Assembly (NCBI GenBank): GCA_964035575.1
Contig: OZ037853.1
Location: 1,582,501-1,646,500, forward strand
DNA length: 64,000 bases
Origin: Rhynchopus sp. YZ270_cl-10
Taxonomy: Eukaryota; Euglenozoa; Diplonemea; Diplonemida; Diplonemidae
Direction: 5' to 3'
Shown here: positions 61,277 through 64,000 of the stretch, in pieces
Numbering within the stretch: the first letter of the stretch is position 1
Layout of the letters: each line of letters begins with the position of its first letter
Position numbers and translations under genes: made by a program
The notes under the pieces: model-generated
What the model was told of the DNA's origin: nothing
Database searches by the model: none
What the model saw: the letters and a program-made list of their open reading frames with translations, nothing else

Positions 61277-63020
61277 ACCTGTGTGTGACCATACCCCAGA
61301 TGGTCTGAAGAGTGATCTGACCATATTCTCCAGGTACAATATATACCCGGAGAATCCATTGGAGCAAGAATTTTGCACTTTTGAGCACCACAGATTACAT
61401 ACTGCCATTTTTGCGGCCATAATATTTTTGAAAATGGCAAAGACATTTCCTTAAGGAATTACAGGGAACCAGGGTCCCTCTCTCTATGGGTTCTGAGGTT
61501 TTAGTCACTCAACGAATCTGCTCGATTTTTTTTGACTGTAGATGGGAGGTACCCCAAAAAATCAATTAAAGCAAGAATTTTACAGTTTTGAATAGTTGTT
61601 CTTTATTTAGAAAAGTACCCAGTTTGGACAAAAATTTGGGATTGAGTGTTAGTAAACACGTAGTATTTGACAAAATGCTCGAGACCCTCGTGAAAAGTCG
61701 CGCGTCTGCGTATCCCGCTCCCCGCTTGTTTCCCCCTCTTTTCCCCCCTGTGCTCCACGACACTTTATGTACTTCAGGCAAACACAACCATATCGTAAAT
61801 CAAGTCGAAGAAGAAAAAAAAAATGTGTGGAAGCGAACAACAAACAACTTTTACTTTTTTCCCCCCCGTTTATAGTCTTTTGAGCAACAAGCAAAGAGGA
61901 ACGAGTCTCTCGAGCATTTTTTGACCATCATGCCATTCAGGGGGAAAATCCCAACGTTAGCAAAAGGCCTGTATCCCAGGGTTGTTTCTAGGATCTCGTT
62001 TTTTTTTCTCGGGGGGGGTCAATTTTTTCCCAAAAATGGTGTGGCTAAATCCAGTACAAAAACAGCACAAAAGAATCACAAAAGAAGTACAAAAATTACA
62101 CTTTATTTTGGGGGTGTTTTTCGCGAAAAATTATTTCCCTGTATAAACTTTTTGGGGGTCGGGGTCGGGTCGGGGGGAAAATTTTTTTTGGCCTACAAAA
62201 ATTGAGGAATTTTTTTTTCTTCTTCGATTCTCGGGAGTCCGTGCGTGCTGTGATGGGGTCACTTTGCGCTGAGAAATGAGTATTTTTGACCTAAAATGCA
62301 TGCATCAGTTTTTACAGGGCATTTTCAGGTTTAGTGTAAAATATGGTCAGTACTTGACCACTGAGGGTAAAGTGCAAGGTAAACGTGGGGGCAGTTTGCA
62401 TAGCTGCGAACTTTGCTGCATGTTGTGACCCCACCATTTTACGGACGGAGCTCGTAGAACCCAATGAGGAGTGAGAAAGAAGGATGTGGCCAACGAAAAA
62501 AGTAGCGTACCGTGCGCCTGCGGCGCAAGATTGCAACCCACCCTTTCCCTTGGGGCGATTGGGAAAGTACGAATTGGTACCACTTCTTGGTACCCCTTCT
62601 CAACCTACTTTGCCAGGGAGAGCGCGCGCGAAGCGCCCGCGGGGTTTAACTGTTTTTGCTTAGAATTGTACGTGCTGAAAATCCACACGTACTTTTTTTA
62701 TTTGTGGGGGAGCTGCGTAATCCCTGACATCACAGAATACCCATTTATTTCACAAATAACCGAAATAAACACGTCGTAGCTGATGACGAAGACGCAAATG
62801 GTGAATGTGAAGACAAGGTATGGTCTCATCTCCCCCACAGAAAATACAACTTTCACTAAACATATGGGTAGGGTTTTGCACTACTTTTTGCATCCCTGTC
62901 TTCTTCCTACACCCTCAAATTCAGGGTAACAATTTTCTTGACGTCATCAATTAACTTCTATTAATTATTACTATTTTCCAAGCGACCATAACTTAGTCAC
63001 ACCCCACATTTACACTCATC
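61277..63020. other. Repeat-rich DNA without a gene
   Basis: Includes an inverted copy of the 48981 first half (61921-61975), the GC-hairpin block 62438-62530 (ACGGACGGAGCTCG ... GCGTACCGTGCGCCTGCGGC) related to 51968-52095, and another hairpin GCGCGCGAAGCGCCCGC near 62622. Short open frames are not supported. Confidence 0.5.
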
Positions 63021-64000
63021 ACAGGATCGTGAAAAAAAAAAATCTGAACTGCATCAGCGATTGCGATAAGAAGTTTGGCCGTCTCCGACATTCAACGCGT
63101 TCACCCTCATCAATTCTGAGTTTGCGGATGAACAACGGGGGGGTTAAAGTCAGTCACTGCTATAGCCATTAACCCAGGGAGCATAGCTAGTGCAAGAAAT
63201 TCGACTTTGGAAACCTTCCGGAAAGTCTGTCCTCTGATTGCGGAGGACTAGGCACAAGAAAATATTGCGTTCCCCCAGAAAACCAGTGCACAATTCACAC
63301 TCCTTGTGGGTGGTCTTGTTGCCTTTTTTTGTCACAGTAATTTTGGCCCAGGCATGCTCTTGAAGCATGACAATTTAGTGTGTATGGGGCAGGGTGTTGT
63401 TTTGTTCTGAATTCTCTTTGTTTAACATCTAAGTCAATCGCGGGTGGTGGTTTGTGTAGCGTGAGGCACTCTTTTTAATAAACTTCCTGCAGTTGCTATG
63501 CACTGTTATTTCTTCGGATTTATCATCATACAGCGTAACATAGTGGATTCGCCTGGTCGACACAACCTTTGATAGATATGGGATAACCAACCCCCTTCGA
63601 CCCCTCGTGGGTTCACTGAACAAGCCCTAGTGGTAGTTAGACGCGATTGACATTTACATTTCTTAGAGATGAAAGAACAAGACAACACTTCTGTACCCGC
63701 GCATCAAAATTGTGGAAAACTTTGCACCCCAAACACCCTCAACAACGCCCGCCAAAAGGCGCCCCTTGTTGCTGGGAGTTGGTTCTCATGTTTGATACCT
63801 GCACAGCGGGCATTCCTCTGAGTCCAACGCATGTTTGGCCTGTCTGCGGCGTTGTACTTCAGGTGCACGAAGACAGGGTCTGGTGGTAAATTTTGCGTAC
63901 TACTGCGACGTGGTACTGCGTGGGTATGGGAATATGGGTACCTGGGTACAGGATATTTGTTGTCAAAGACATCAACCACCATGCATTGAGGAGGGTAAGA
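63021..64000 (-). pseudogene. Second copy of the 1-kb coding-like unit
   Basis: Inverted copy of 21791-22797, running off the window end. Pieces on the minus strand: MVVDVFDNKYPVPRYP (63982 downwards) and LQEHAWAKITVTKKGNKTT, then ECELCTGFLGERNIFLC. The two copies differ by substitutions and small indels. If the element here is also bounded by long TIRs, its left end lies beyond the window. Confidence 0.4.

Noticed and set aside
60703-61454. Frames with YTVYTV, HSIHSI or CILCIL repeats
   Set aside because: Translation of the TATACTGTG array on both strands; artefact.
1-64000. Retroviral or LTR-type elements
   Set aside because: No pair of long direct repeats with the usual ends and no reverse-transcriptase or capsid-like frame was seen; the long repeats found are inverted or short.

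Overview
The window looks like nuclear DNA of a flagellate protist, and a euglenozoan (diplonemid- or bodonid-like) fits best. The evidence is indirect. All six host loci (five genes and one frameshifted paralogue) lie on the + strand; their coding regions are long, intron-free and markedly more GC-rich than the DNA between them. Several have a pyrimidine stretch and an AG just upstream of the start, as expected for spliced-leader trans-splicing. Two genes encode receptor-type adenylate/guanylate-cyclase-like proteins of a kind expanded in Euglenozoa. No spliced-leader gene, tRNA or complete rRNA was found, so the placement is an inference.

Layout. 1-7.1 kb is AT-rich, repeat-rich DNA with several small transposon-like elements. 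7.1-10.8 kb holds one large gene: a WSC-domain, Pro/Thr-rich, multi-pass membrane protein. 10.8-34.7 kb is a 24-kb stretch without a recognisable protein gene; it is filled with homopolymer tracts, small terminal-inverted-repeat (TIR) elements (a piggyBac-like one with TTAA target duplication, families with TA, AGAA or 5-bp duplications), an 18S rRNA fragment and many degenerate dispersed repeats. 34.7-48.7 kb is the host gene cluster: two tandem single-pass surface proteins (the second frameshifted), a receptor cyclase-like protein, a ubiquitin-like/WD-propeller gene carrying an in-frame transposon, a pseudogene copy of the first cyclase-like gene, and a second, more diverged cyclase-like gene. 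48.7-64 kb is dense in nested elements: a 1.6-kb foldback with a smaller transposon inserted in one arm, a truncated and an apparently intact tyrosine recombinase (the latter inside inverted repeats), and four short-unit satellite arrays.

The host genes look like a cell-surface sensing and adhesion set: a carbohydrate-binding membrane protein, small type-I surface proteins, and HAMP-linked sensors with cyclase-like cytoplasmic domains, at least one of which lacks the usual catalytic residues.

The most notable observations are (1) a 331-bp TIR element that sits inside the WD-type gene and, with its TA duplication, adds exactly 333 nt without a stop codon; (2) a 2.86-kb element with matching terminal inverted repeats that encodes a tyrosine recombinase with all catalytic residues; (3) a precise nested insertion with a 7-bp target duplication inside a large palindrome; and (4) small TIR families recognisable from copies within this window alone.
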